Source: Anaerolineae bacterium
GTDB taxonomy: Bacteria > Chloroflexota > Anaerolineae > B4-G1 > SLSP01
Reading direction: 5' to 3'
DNA length: 8,056 nucleotides
Assembly (NCBI GenBank): GCA_021159805.1
Contig: JAGHDT010000395.1
Span: 1 to 8,056 of the forward strand
Position numbers and translations under genes: made by a program. Within the stretch, counting starts at the first letter, position 1. The number at the start of each line of letters is the position of its first letter. This document shows positions 1-7,325 of the stretch, one piece after another. The notes beneath the pieces are model-generated. The model was not told the origin of the DNA. It worked only from the letters and a program-made list of their open reading frames with translations, and did not search any database.

Positions 1-1
1 C

Positions 2-487
2 GGTTTGTTCTCACCCGAATATGTAACTGCACCTTGGAGTTGGGCGAAGTTCATGGATCTGCTCAAGCACCTATGGGTCCCTGCTTTTGTTCTTGGTATG
101 AGCGGGACCGCCTTCCAGATTCGGACCGTTCGAGCGATGATGCTTGATGAGAAAAACAAACTCTACGTGAAGGTCGCGCGCGCCAAGGGTATCTCCGAAT
201 GGCAAACGCTGCTCCGCTATCCGGTGCGAGTTGCTCTTAACCCGATTGCTAGCACGATCGGTTGGGAGCTTGCCAACATCATATCGGGTGCGCCCATCGT
301 TGCGACAGTGCTGTCATTGCCTGACACCGGGCCTTTGCTCTTGACCGCGCTCTTGGACCAGGATATGTATCTAGCAGGTGCAATGCTGCTCATGCTCACC
401 TTCCTGACAGTGGTGGGGACATTCGTATCCGATGTTCTGTTGGCCCTACTGGACCCACGAGTACGGCTGGGGAGAGTAGCGCACTGA
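2..487 (+). CDS. Peptide/nickel-type ABC transporter permease, DppB/OppB family (C-terminal part, 5' end outside window)
   Basis: This is the C-terminal 161 residues of an inner-membrane permease of a DppBCDF/OppBCDF-type importer, which forms half of the channel. The frame is open to the left edge, so the TTG at base 5 is not taken as the start. Hydrophobic segments lie near bases 74-115, 260-320 and 380-455. The cytoplasmic EAA coupling loop, which docks on an ATPase subunit, is at about 176-244 (ARAKGISEWQTLLRYPVR), with the conserved Gly after ARAK. The tail reads LLALLDPRVRLG, the usual end of DppB-type permeases. The stop at 485-487 is 12 bases before the next permease. Family assignment is secure. 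Substrate cannot be read from the sequence: peptides, nickel, opines and sugars are all carried by this family. Confidence 0.93.
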   Translation, partial: GLFSPEYVTAPWSWAKFMDLLKHLWVPAFVLGMSGTAFQIRTVRAMMLDEKNKLYVKVARAKGISEWQTLLRYPVRVALNPIASTIGWELANIISGAPIVATVLSLPDTGPLLLTALLDQDMYLAGAMLLMLTFLTVVGTFVSDVLLALLDPRVRLGRVAH

Positions 488-499
488 GGGAGAGAGGCT

Positions 500-1633
500 A
501 TGCGGAGGCTTTCAACCGTGGACAAACTGAGCAAAGAGGAACAGAAGAAAAACCGGTATTACACGGCCACACAGTATCAACTGATGTGGTGGCGGTTTCG
601 AAAACATAAGCTGGCTATTCTTGGCTCCGTGGTTCTAATGGTTTTTTTCCTGATTGTAGTTTTGGCGGAGTTCATCGCGGTTGCAGGTCCAGAGACGCGG
701 GACCCACACTACGTCCTTGGACCGCCGCACACTGTGCACTGGATTGACGCCGATGAGACAGTGAAGATTGCCCCCTATATCTACGGGTCCAAGACTGTGC
801 GCGACCCAGAGACGCTTGCCCTTCGGGTTGCGGAGGACCGTGAGGTGAAGATTCCCGTACGCTTTTTCGTGAAGGGTGAGCCTTATAGACTGATGGGTGT
901 TGTTCCTTGGGATGTGCACTTGATTGGGATAGAGGATGGGTTGTTGCACTTGTTCGGTACAGACGATCTGGGGCGAGACGTCTTTTCCAGGACGATGTAT
1001 GCGACGCGTGTTTCGCTGTCGATCGGTTTGATCGGGGTGCTCAACTCGTTCCTTCTCGGCCTCCTCATTGGTGGGGCAAGTGGCTACTTCGGGGGCGGCT
1101 TGGATTTCGTGGTCCAGCGTTTGACGGAGTTCATCCGTTCGATGCCTACGTTACCTTTATGGATGGCGATCTCAGCAGCGGTTCCAAAGGAGTGGTCGGC
1201 CTTGAAGGTCTATTTCGCTATAACGATCATCCTTTCGCTGATTGGCTGGACACATCTGGCACGCCGCGTGCGAGGGAAACTGCTCTCACTACGGAACGAG
1301 GATTTCGTGGTAGCAGCCAAGTTGGCCGGGTGCAGCGATGCCCGCATTATTACCCGGCACTTGCTACCAGCTTTCTTGAGCTACATCATTGTTGATCTGT
1401 CAGTCTCTTTTCCCTATATGATCCTGGGCGAGACCTCCCTGAGCTTTGTGGGACTGGGGCTGAGGCCGCCGATCGTCAGCTGGGGCACATTGCTACAAGC
1501 ATCCCAGAACGTGCGCACTATCGCAATGCATCCATGGATGTTTATCCCCTCATTGTTCGTGGTGAGCGCTGTGCTCGCTTTTAGCTTCGTGGGCGACGGC
1601 GCTCGCGACGCAGCTGACCCCTATTCGAGGTAG
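500..1633 (+). CDS. Peptide/nickel-type ABC transporter permease, DppC/OppC family, with enlarged extracytoplasmic loop
   Basis: This 377-residue inner-membrane permease pairs with the DppB-type subunit upstream. The N-terminal tail is charged and cytoplasmic, and the first membrane helix is at about residues 37-62. The family hallmark FGTDDLGRDVFSR is at 152-164, followed by helices at about 170-195, 215-250 and 290-320. The EAA loop is at about 271-290 (VAAKLAGCSDARIITRHLLP). The closing motif FVGDGARDAADP at 363-374 is typical of DppC. Roughly 90 residues (63-151) lie between helix 1 and the hallmark motif. That makes the protein well longer than the approximately 300 residues of E. coli DppC, and the extra part should face the outside. 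The ATG at 500 is preceded by a purine-rich GGGAGAGAGG. The gene sits 12 bases after the DppB-type stop and 3 bases before the ATPase gene, so all are one operon. Confidence 0.95.
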   Translation: MRRLSTVDKLSKEEQKKNRYYTATQYQLMWWRFRKHKLAILGSVVLMVFFLIVVLAEFIAVAGPETRDPHYVLGPPHTVHWIDADETVKIAPYIYGSKTVRDPETLALRVAEDREVKIPVRFFVKGEPYRLMGVVPWDVHLIGIEDGLLHLFGTDDLGRDVFSRTMYATRVSLSIGLIGVLNSFLLGLLIGGASGYFGGGLDFVVQRLTEFIRSMPTLPLWMAISAAVPKEWSALKVYFAITIILSLIGWTHLARRVRGKLLSLRNEDFVVAAKLAGCSDARIITRHLLPAFLSYIIVDLSVSFPYMILGETSLSFVGLGLRPPIVSWGTLLQASQNVRTIAMHPWMFIPSLFVVSAVLAFSFVGDGARDAADPYSR

Positions 1634-2125
1634 GCAATGGGTTACTTTGATGAGAAAGAGATCTTGCTGAATGTTCATGACTTACATGTGTCATTCCCTT
1701 TAACTGAAGGCACCGTCAGAGCGGTGACCGGTGTAGACCTGCAGGTTTGCAGAGGCGAAGTGTTAGGACTGGTGGGGGAGAGTGGTTGTGGGAAGAGTGT
1801 AACGGCCCAATCCATCATGCGGATCATCGACGAGCCAGGCCGAATTGAGAAGGGCAGCATTGAGCTTCTGTGCTCGGATGGCTCCGTCGTCGACGTGGCT
1901 TCCCTGAAGCCAAACGATCCCAGGTTGCGTCAGATCCGAGGTGCTGAGGTCTCAATGATCTTTCAGGAACCGATGAGCTCCTTTGCACCAGTCTACACCA
2001 TCGGGAAGCAACTGATGGAAGCTGTGATGGCTCATACCGATGTCAGCAAGCGGGAAGCCAAGGAGATTGTCGTCGATCTGCTGGACCGGGTGGGAATCCC
2101 GAAGGCAGCAAAGCGGGTGGACGAA

Positions 2126-2128
2126 TAG
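2126..2128 (+). other. In-frame TAG inside the DppD-type ATPase gene
   Basis: The reading frame before (…RVGIPKAAKRVDE) and after (PFEFSGGMRQR) this codon is the same, with no indel. Other DppD/OppD and DppF/OppF proteins have a Tyr-Pro pair just before the signature motif, and the partner gene in this operon reads RRYPHAFSGGQ. TAG therefore replaces a tyrosine codon by a third-position change. TAG also ends three other genes here (1631, 4484, 7187), so general TAG recoding is unlikely. Confidence 0.92.
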
Positions 2129-2661
2129 CCCTTTGAGTTCTCCGGCGGCATGCGGCAGCGTGCGATGATCGCCATGGCTTTGAGTAGTAATCCTTCACTG
2201 CTCATCGCCGACGAGCCAACTACAGCGCTTGACGTGACTATCCAGGCTCAGATTCTTCAGTTGTTGATGGAGCTGCAGCATGAGCTTGACTTGGCCATTG
2301 TTTTCATTACACACAACTTGGGGGTGATTGCCCAGATTGCTGACCGGATTAGTGTCATGTACCTCGGGAAAATCGTGGAGGAAGGGAGTGTGACGGAGAT
2401 CTTCGATTCGCCGAGGCATCCCTACACGATCAACCTGCTACAAGCGATACCGAGGCTGGGCCAGAGAGGAACAGAGCTCCACTCGATCCGCGGGAGCGTA
2501 CCGGGGCCGTTCGAGCCATTGACTGGGTGCCCGTTCCATCAGCGTTGTGACCAGTGCATGCCAGGGCTGTGTGACACCTACACGCCTCAGATGCTCGCTC
2601 TCGGCGAGACCCACAAGGTTAGGTGTTTTCTCTACTCCGAACCGGAGGATGAACACACTGA

Positions 2662-2667
2662 GGGAGG
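2662..2667 (+). promoter_or_regulatory. Ribosome binding site that fixes the DppF-type start
   Basis: GGGAGG sits 8 bases before ATG 2676, inside the end of the preceding ATPase gene. The reading frame is open further upstream to 2547, but that part overlaps the conserved C-terminal Cys region of the DppD-type gene and has no ribosome site. Homology to ABC ATPases begins only after 2676. Confidence 0.8.
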
Positions 2668-2675
2668 TCTCCACC

Positions 2676-3704
2676 ATGCAGCAGAGTGACAAGTTGCTTG
2701 AGGTCAAGCATCTGAAGAAGTTCTTCTCCGTGAGACGAGGTATCTTTGGTCTCCGGTCTGCCTATCAAGTTCGAGCTGTGGATGACGTCAGTTTCGATAT
2801 CCGGAACGGAGAGACTCTCGGGCTAGTAGGTGAAAGCGGCTCAGGTAAGACAACATTGGGCAGAACAATCCTGAGAGCTATAGATCCGACTGAAGGACAG
2901 GTCCTCTTCCATATGCCGGATGGGGGCGTCGTCGATGTGGCACAGCTGGATCGGCGCGGTCTGCAGACGTTTCGACAACACGCTCAAATGATCTTCCAGG
3001 ACCCGTATTCTTCGCTCAGCCCGCGGATGACGGTGCGTGACATCATTGGTGAGCCGCTGGTCGTCAACCACTACGGCGACCGTGAAACTGTTGACCGACG
3101 CATTCGAGAAGTGGCAGAGTTGTGCGGTCTGCAGGTGGAGCATTTGAGACGCTATCCTCACGCTTTCAGCGGCGGGCAACGGCAGAGAATCGGTATTGCT
3201 AGGGCCCTGGCAATAAACCCGCGCTTTGTCGTCTGTGACGAACCAGTATCCGCACTAGATGTCTCTATCCAAGCGCAAATCCTGAATCTGCTCCAGAGGT
3301 TGCAGCAAGATCTGGGACTGACGTATCTGTTCATTGCACACGATCTGAGTGTAGTTGAGTACATCAGCGACCGTGTGGCGGTGATGTACTTGGGTAAGTT
3401 AGTTGAGCTGGCAGAGACTACCGAGGTGTTCCGCGCTCCGCTTCACCCCTACACCGAGGCCCTTATGTCGGCCATCCCTGTCGCGAACCCACATGTAATA
3501 ATGCAGCCGGTAGTGCTAGAAGGAGAGATCCCAGACCCGTCTAACCCTCCAACGGGGTGTCCGTTCCACCCACGCTGCAGGTACGCGCAGCCAGTCTGTG
3601 AGGAGCAAACCCCAGAGTGGAGAGAGTACAAGCCAGGGCACTATGCCGCTTGCCATCTGGCTGCGGAGCTGAGCTTGAAGGGAGTACAGGAGGTCCAAAG
3701 ATGA
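2676..3704 (+). CDS. Peptide-type ABC transporter ATPase, DppF/OppF family
   Basis: This intact 342-residue ATPase is the second nucleotide-binding subunit of the importer and acts on the cytoplasmic face. Motifs in order are Walker A GESGSGKT (52-59), Q-loop Gln108 in IFQDPYSSL, signature FSGGQRQR (164-171), Walker B FVVCDEP with Asp188 and Glu189, and H-loop His222. The C-terminal oligopeptide-transporter domain has the CPFHPRC motif, with Cys295, Cys301 and Cys308 and a further Cys326. All catalytic residues are present, unlike the interrupted DppD-type partner. The gene overlaps its upstream neighbour by 14 bases and the phosphodiesterase downstream by 4. Because DppD and DppF normally work as a heterodimer, the amber codon in DppD would leave this subunit without a partner unless a DppF homodimer or another ATPase substitutes. 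Confidence 0.95.
   Translation: MQQSDKLLEVKHLKKFFSVRRGIFGLRSAYQVRAVDDVSFDIRNGETLGLVGESGSGKTTLGRTILRAIDPTEGQVLFHMPDGGVVDVAQLDRRGLQTFRQHAQMIFQDPYSSLSPRMTVRDIIGEPLVVNHYGDRETVDRRIREVAELCGLQVEHLRRYPHAFSGGQRQRIGIARALAINPRFVVCDEPVSALDVSIQAQILNLLQRLQQDLGLTYLFIAHDLSVVEYISDRVAVMYLGKLVELAETTEVFRAPLHPYTEALMSAIPVANPHVIMQPVVLEGEIPDPSNPPTGCPFHPRCRYAQPVCEEQTPEWREYKPGHYAACHLAAELSLKGVQEVQR
3688..3694 (+). promoter_or_regulatory. Strong Shine-Dalgarno for the phosphodiesterase gene
   Basis: AGGAGGT lies 6 bases before ATG 3701, within the last codons of the DppF-type gene. It selects 3701 over the longer open frame starting at 3617, whose first 28 codons only shadow the DppF C-terminus. Together with the ATGA overlap it indicates translational coupling. 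Confidence 0.88.
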
Positions 3705-4486
3705 AGCATGGTGTTATCCTCTTCCTGGTGGACGGCATGAGGCCCGATGCGATCACGTCCTCAAACACGCCGACGATGGCCAGGATTCTCGCTACAGGTG
3801 CGTACACGCTGCATGCCAAAACGGTCATGCCCTCAGTGACTCTCCCTTGTCACACTTCGCTGTTCTTTAGCGTGCCACCGGAGCGGCATGGCATTGTCAC
3901 CAATACCTGGACACCAATGGCCCGACCAATACCTGGACTGTTCGACGTTCTGCATCAACATGGCCTTCGGTCAGCAAGTTTCTACAATTGGGAGCCGTTG
4001 CGCGATCTTTCGTCACCCGGAAGTTTGGCGTTCAGCCTGATGGCCTCTAACCTGCACGAGCCCGAGGGAAGGGGAGACCTCGAACTCGCTGATTGCGCCA
4101 TTAGATGGTTGACAGCTCACCCCTGGGATTTCGCGTTCATCTACCTGGGGCAGACAGATGAGGTCGCTCATCGTGCTGGATGGATGAGTGACCGCTATTT
4201 CGAATCCCTGCACTACGCCGATCGGGCGATGAGCCAAGTAATGGAGGCACTACCCGACGACGTCACGTATTTCATCACGTCGGATCACGGGGGGCACGAC
4301 CGCAACCATGGCACCGAGCTAGAGAGCGATATGACGATCCCGTTGCTGATCCAAGGGGCCAAAGTGAGGCCTGGTGAGCTAAGTGGCGTAACCGCTTCAA
4401 TCACGGACATCGCACCAACTATAGCAGCGCGGCTCGGTGTGCCGAAGCCGCCAGACTGGGACGGGAGGAATCTGTTAACTGGGTAG
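3701..4486 (+). CDS. Alkaline-phosphatase-superfamily (type I phosphodiesterase/nucleotide pyrophosphatase-like) hydrolase
   Basis: This is a 261-residue metal-dependent phosphoester hydrolase without a signal peptide or membrane segment, so it is probably cytoplasmic. The two-metal site of the superfamily is complete. Asp11 is in FLVDGMRPD and the likely nucleophile Thr47 in MPSVTLPCHTS. Asp153 and His157 are in GQTDEVAH, Asp195 and His196 in TSDHGGHD, and His203 in RNHGTE. The end (TDIAPTIAARLGVPKPPDWDGRNLL) is the usual superfamily tail. At 261 residues it is a compact version without large cap insertions. It starts in an ATGA overlap with the DppF-type stop, so it is the last gene of the transporter operon and probably acts on something imported or derived from it. 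The substrate (phosphodiester, nucleotide or phosphonate) is not readable. Other superfamily members include phosphonoacetate hydrolase, phosphoglycerate mutase and sulfatases; the formylglycine sulfatase motif is absent. Confidence 0.88.
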   Translation: MKHGVILFLVDGMRPDAITSSNTPTMARILATGAYTLHAKTVMPSVTLPCHTSLFFSVPPERHGIVTNTWTPMARPIPGLFDVLHQHGLRSASFYNWEPLRDLSSPGSLAFSLMASNLHEPEGRGDLELADCAIRWLTAHPWDFAFIYLGQTDEVAHRAGWMSDRYFESLHYADRAMSQVMEALPDDVTYFITSDHGGHDRNHGTELESDMTIPLLIQGAKVRPGELSGVTASITDIAPTIAARLGVPKPPDWDGRNLLTG

Positions 4487-4940
4487 GACAAGGTACCTGG
4501 AGCAGTGTGCGGCTAGTCGTCCCTGTGGCTCGATGGCGAAGGCCAGCTTTGCTCTGCTGAGAGTCGTGCAAGCGAACCATGTCCTGGTTGGTCAAACTAC
4601 GCACAGTCTAGCCGACGGAGCCTTGTTTCGCCGTGGCATCCGAGGTAGTTGTGTTCATGGTGTTGTCTGCATCGGGTTGGGATCAAGCACCATCACTTCG
4701 AACCTTATCCATTCTTCTATAAGTGCTCACATCCCTTTCGTCACCGAGCTCTTCTCAGAGTACGCTGGCCTTCGTGCCTGGAACGCTGGAAAGACTCTTG
4801 TGAAGAATGACCGCACCGCTCCCTACGGAATTGCAGGACGCCAGAGGCGAGAGCAAGTACATGGTAACCGTGCGGTATTGATGTCACACAGGGCCGAATG
4901 CGAGCGCTAGGAACGAAGCTGCGACTTGGGGCCATCTCGA
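4487..4940 (+). other. Gap of 454 bases with no recognised gene
   Basis: This stretch follows the operon end and precedes the kinase remnant. A forward frame is open from about 4533 to 4910, but its translation has no motif, membrane segment or domain I recognise, and it has no good ribosome site. It may be the worn-down N-terminal sensor part of the kinase pseudogene, since such kinases usually have more sequence before PAS, but the sequence does not show this. I see no terminator hairpin with a T-run after the phosphodiesterase stop. Confidence 0.5.
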
Positions 4941-5909
4941 AGTACCGTTCGTGATGGCATGGTGATGCTCGACATCAAACGGCACGTTATGGAGCGGAAC
5001 TCAGGCACAAACAGCTTTTCGGCCATCACCGCGATGCGGCAGCAGCCTCTGAGCGTGCCGTGTTGAACACCCGGGATGGTTTTAGGGTAAAGGTCGGTAC
5101 GGTTTTCTATGCTGGTCACGCAAGGTGCGCCGGTACCACCACATGACGGAAGAAGCGCAGACGGCATTTCGCCAGCACATCGCCGAAGTAGACATTCAAG
5201 ACACGGAACCAAACGCTCTCGCCCACACGCTTTCTCACGATATTAAAGGGCCAGTCGGCGAACTCTCACATGTTCTTCTGCCAACAGAGGCTTTCACATC
5301 CTTTCTCCCAAAGAGCCGATGCGCGGTGCTTTTGCGACTATCGTGAGCACAGCACGCCGAGTGATGAGCAACGTTGACGCACTGCTACTTCTGGGAAGCC
5401 CGCGAGGAGCAGAGATCCAAATCGAACGGTTGGGTATGGCCTCCCTCGCTGCCAGTGCGCTACAGCAACTCACATCCATGATTCGCGGGATATCACGCCG
5501 AGATTACATAGATCGAGGTATGGCTCACAGTCCGTAGCCGCCTCCCTGTGATGGAGGAAACATGAGTCAACTACATCAGCAACGCTGTTGCCAGATTCGG
5601 AGCTGCCTATCAAGCGCTGAATTGGATACCGTTGAGAAACGGATGGAGTGGTACGCTTCGTGGATACGAGATGACAGAAAGGGCCTGATGGAAGAAGAGC
5701 AATACCAGCTACTCACACCATTTACACAACGATGCCAAATACACCCTGAAGGCTACGCTCCAGAGGTCTCAATCGCGCACCCCATCGCAGATCGCCTCGG
5801 AGGCGCTGTTAATGCTACCGGCACCCCTAGTAGTGGAAGTGAGCTATGGCTCAGACTTGCTATAGCGCACTCACCCTCAATCACGAGTAAGTGGTGGCCA
5901 GTCCCATGA
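4941..5909 (+). pseudogene. Decayed PAS sensor histidine kinase
   Basis: No single frame is open across this region, but joined frames spell a membrane- or cytosol-type sensor kinase in domain order. PAS starts at 4941 (TVRDGMVMLDIKRHVMERN), then shifts frame near 5009 (KQLFGHHRDAAAASERAV, then NTRDGFRVKVGTVFY) to about 5140. A third frame gives the linker MTEEAQTAFRQHIAEV and the HisKA H-box LAHTLSHDIKGPVG, with the phospho-acceptor His at 5236-5238. The next frame (5319-5537) gives the second HisKA helix VSTARRVMSNVDALLLLGS. The N-box VNYISNAVARFG is at 5566-5601, preceded by TGA where the family has Trp. The last frame gives the G1 remnant WIRDDRKGL, the F-box LLTPF, the eroded G2 GYAPEVSIA, and DRLGGAVNATGTPSSGSELW, with homology to about 5861. 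The G-boxes have lost key glycines and Asn, so it cannot be an active kinase. The original start is not identifiable. Confidence 0.87.
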
Positions 5910-7189
5910 TGTTCTCTCGTCCTACACCTCACACACAACGTCGCCCCTGGCGCATCTTGCTCCCTCTGGGCCTCGCAATCTCCCTCTCGCTCTTCGGTGA
6001 TCTAACGCTATACGCCGTCCTTCCAAGCCAGCGCCACACAGTCGGCTTGAGCCTGAGCGCTGTAGGCCTGATGTTAGGAGTCAACCGCCTAATCCGTGTC
6101 TGGAGCAACCCAGTGGCCGGGTTGCTATACGATCATAGCGGTCGACGTCGTCTATTCCTTCTGGGGATGTTCTTGGGAATGCTCTCCACACTCGGATACG
6201 GACTGGTCACCGGCCCGATCCCCTTTCTGCTTCTTAGGCTGATGTGGGGCATAGCTTGGAGTCTGCTCAACGTCGGCGGATTAGCCATTATCCAGGACAT
6301 TAGTATGCAGGAAAACCGAGGGCGGTTGAATGGAATCTACAACGCATGGATGCTAACTGGCTTTACCGTCGGTCCACTGATTGGCGGTTTCCTAGTGGAG
6401 TCGACAGGATTCAGGCAGACCATGCATGTGTATGCCCTCATGACTGCGCTCGGCGGGCTAATCGCGATGATGGCACTTCCAGAGACCCATCAGCCAGCGA
6501 CGAACGCGAGCAAAGTATCCAGCTACCTCATCCCCCGCCAAACACTATCTCATTGGGAGCGAGTTCTTCGGGAGACACCTCATCTGCCATTTCTCTTGCT
6601 CTTGACGTTTACATTCCAGTTTACAGGGGAAGGAGTGACACTGTCGACGCTGAGTCTGCTCGTGGAACAGCATGTCGGCAACACACTCAGCAGCGGGCTT
6701 CTTGGCGTTGCTTCCGTTGGGGGGATCCTTGCCGCGCTTCGCTCTGCCACTGCCGCCGCTGCTGGACTTTGGGCGGGATCTGTCTCGGATCGACGCCAGA
6801 GCAGAGAGCAGGCGATAGTCGTGTCCCTTTTGCTCGGTCTGCTCAGCTTTGGTCTCCTCGCTATTGCTCACTCATTGACGACGCTGACTGTAGCCGTGGT
6901 TCTTGGCGCTGTCAGCAACGGGATAGGTGTCGTCTCACTCGCTGCCGCTTTGGGCGATACTCTCTCCCCCGACCATAGAGGAGCAGGTATTGGCCTTTAC
7001 ACCACCGCCGGTGACATCGGCTCAGCATTTGGCCCCTTCGTAGCTTACGCGATCGTGACCGTGCTGCCGCTGCCCTGGATCTACGGAATCTGTGCGATCG
7101 CGCTCAGTGTCATAGCCTTTGTGTTTTCACGCCGTGCTGGACTATCCCCGTACGGCCCGGTATCCTCCAAACAGATCCAGCGTTACTAG
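5906..7189 (+). CDS. MFS transporter, drug-efflux-like
   Basis: This 427-residue protein has about 12 hydrophobic segments and belongs to the major facilitator superfamily; it should be an inner-membrane proton-coupled exporter. Motif A is in the loop between helices 2 and 3 (GLLYDHSGRRR, residues 72-82), with a degenerate copy in the second half (GLWAGSVSDRR, about 287-297). The antiporter-type motif TGFTVGPLIGG is at 151-161. The long central loop (about 193-228) separates the two six-helix halves. I chose ATG 5906 because it overlaps the stop of the kinase remnant's last frame as ATGA and has GGTGG 9 bases upstream; GTG 5891 or ATG 5909 are possible. The frame is intact with no internal stop, unlike the kinase before it. 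Substrate is unknown: a drug, a metabolite or a sugar-like compound. The family is secure, efflux direction is inferred from the motifs. Confidence 0.9.
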   Translation: MMFSRPTPHTQRRPWRILLPLGLAISLSLFGDLTLYAVLPSQRHTVGLSLSAVGLMLGVNRLIRVWSNPVAGLLYDHSGRRRLFLLGMFLGMLSTLGYGLVTGPIPFLLLRLMWGIAWSLLNVGGLAIIQDISMQENRGRLNGIYNAWMLTGFTVGPLIGGFLVESTGFRQTMHVYALMTALGGLIAMMALPETHQPATNASKVSSYLIPRQTLSHWERVLRETPHLPFLLLLTFTFQFTGEGVTLSTLSLLVEQHVGNTLSSGLLGVASVGGILAALRSATAAAAGLWAGSVSDRRQSREQAIVVSLLLGLLSFGLLAIAHSLTTLTVAVVLGAVSNGIGVVSLAAALGDTLSPDHRGAGIGLYTTAGDIGSAFGPFVAYAIVTVLPLPWIYGICAIALSVIAFVFSRRAGLSPYGPVSSKQIQRY

Positions 7190-7325
7190 GTGGTCTTCTC
7201 CCTGAGTCGGAGGCAGATAGGTCAGACGATGAACAGCAAGACTCGGTGGAATGACAAGCTGCTCTTGAGGCCTTTCCCCTATGCAATAGAGATGCCAATA
7301 AGCATACCAGTAATCGACGGCCCAT
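7190..7325. other. Short spacer between MFS gene and IS remnant
   Basis: These 136 bases separate the transporter stop from the broken edge of the transposase fragment. Frames on both strands are open in part, but none matches a family I know, and no terminator hairpin for the MFS gene is evident. It may be residual IS or flanking DNA. Confidence 0.4.

Larger units (their letters stand above)
1637..2689 (+). pseudogene. Peptide-type ABC transporter ATPase, DppD/OppD family, interrupted by an in-frame amber codon
   Basis: This ATP-binding subunit should power the importer. Two open stretches in the same frame (1637-2128 and on to 2689) together make a 350-residue DppD-type protein. Visible parts are Walker A GESGCGKS (residues 47-54), Q-loop Gln110, ABC signature SGGMRQR (169-175), Walker B LLIADEP with Asp192 and Glu193, and H-loop His226. 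A C-terminal Cys cluster (298, 304, 307, 312) resembles the iron-sulfur site reported in some DppD proteins. The only defect is TAG at 2126-2128, codon 164. The family, and the partner DppF at Tyr160, has tyrosine there, so one base change from TAC or TAT explains it. Termination would give a fragment with Walker A but no signature or Walker B. An ATG at 2150 could restart translation but lacks the signature and a clear ribosome site. It may be a true pseudogene, a sequencing error or a suppressed codon. ATG 1637 is preceded by GAGGTAGG. Confidence 0.9.

Noticed and set aside
907..1395. Open frame of 162 codons on the + strand inside the DppC-type gene
   Set aside because: It is a shadow of the well-supported permease frame, has no recognisable motif and has no ribosome site.
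2126..2128. Programmed or genome-wide recoding of TAG
   Set aside because: TAG ends the DppC-type gene, the phosphodiesterase and the MFS gene in this window, and the bases after the codon do not form a readthrough signal I know. I treat it as mutation or error, although suppression cannot be excluded.
2547..2675. Upstream extension of the DppF-type gene to base 2547
   Set aside because: The added 43 residues show no ABC homology, overlap the Cys-rich end of the DppD-type gene, and lack a ribosome site. ATG 2676 has GGGAGG in front of it.
3617..3700. Upstream extension of the phosphodiesterase to base 3617
   Set aside because: These codons shadow the DppF C-terminus; the superfamily fold begins at MKHGVILFLVDG and the AGGAGGT site points to 3701.
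3899..3938. Exact 14-base direct repeat ACCAATACCTGGAC at 3899-3912 and 3925-3938
   Set aside because: The copies are read in different frames (NTWT and RPIPG), and both peptides look like normal superfamily sequence, so it appears to be coincidence rather than a duplication.
4907..5212. Minus-strand open frame of 101 codons across the kinase remnant
   Set aside because: No family resemblance, and the opposite strand here spells PAS and the start of the HisKA linker.
6346..6978. Open frame of 210 codons on the + strand inside the MFS gene
   Set aside because: It is rich in Arg, Ser and Cys without any motif, and lies out of frame within a clear 12-helix transporter.
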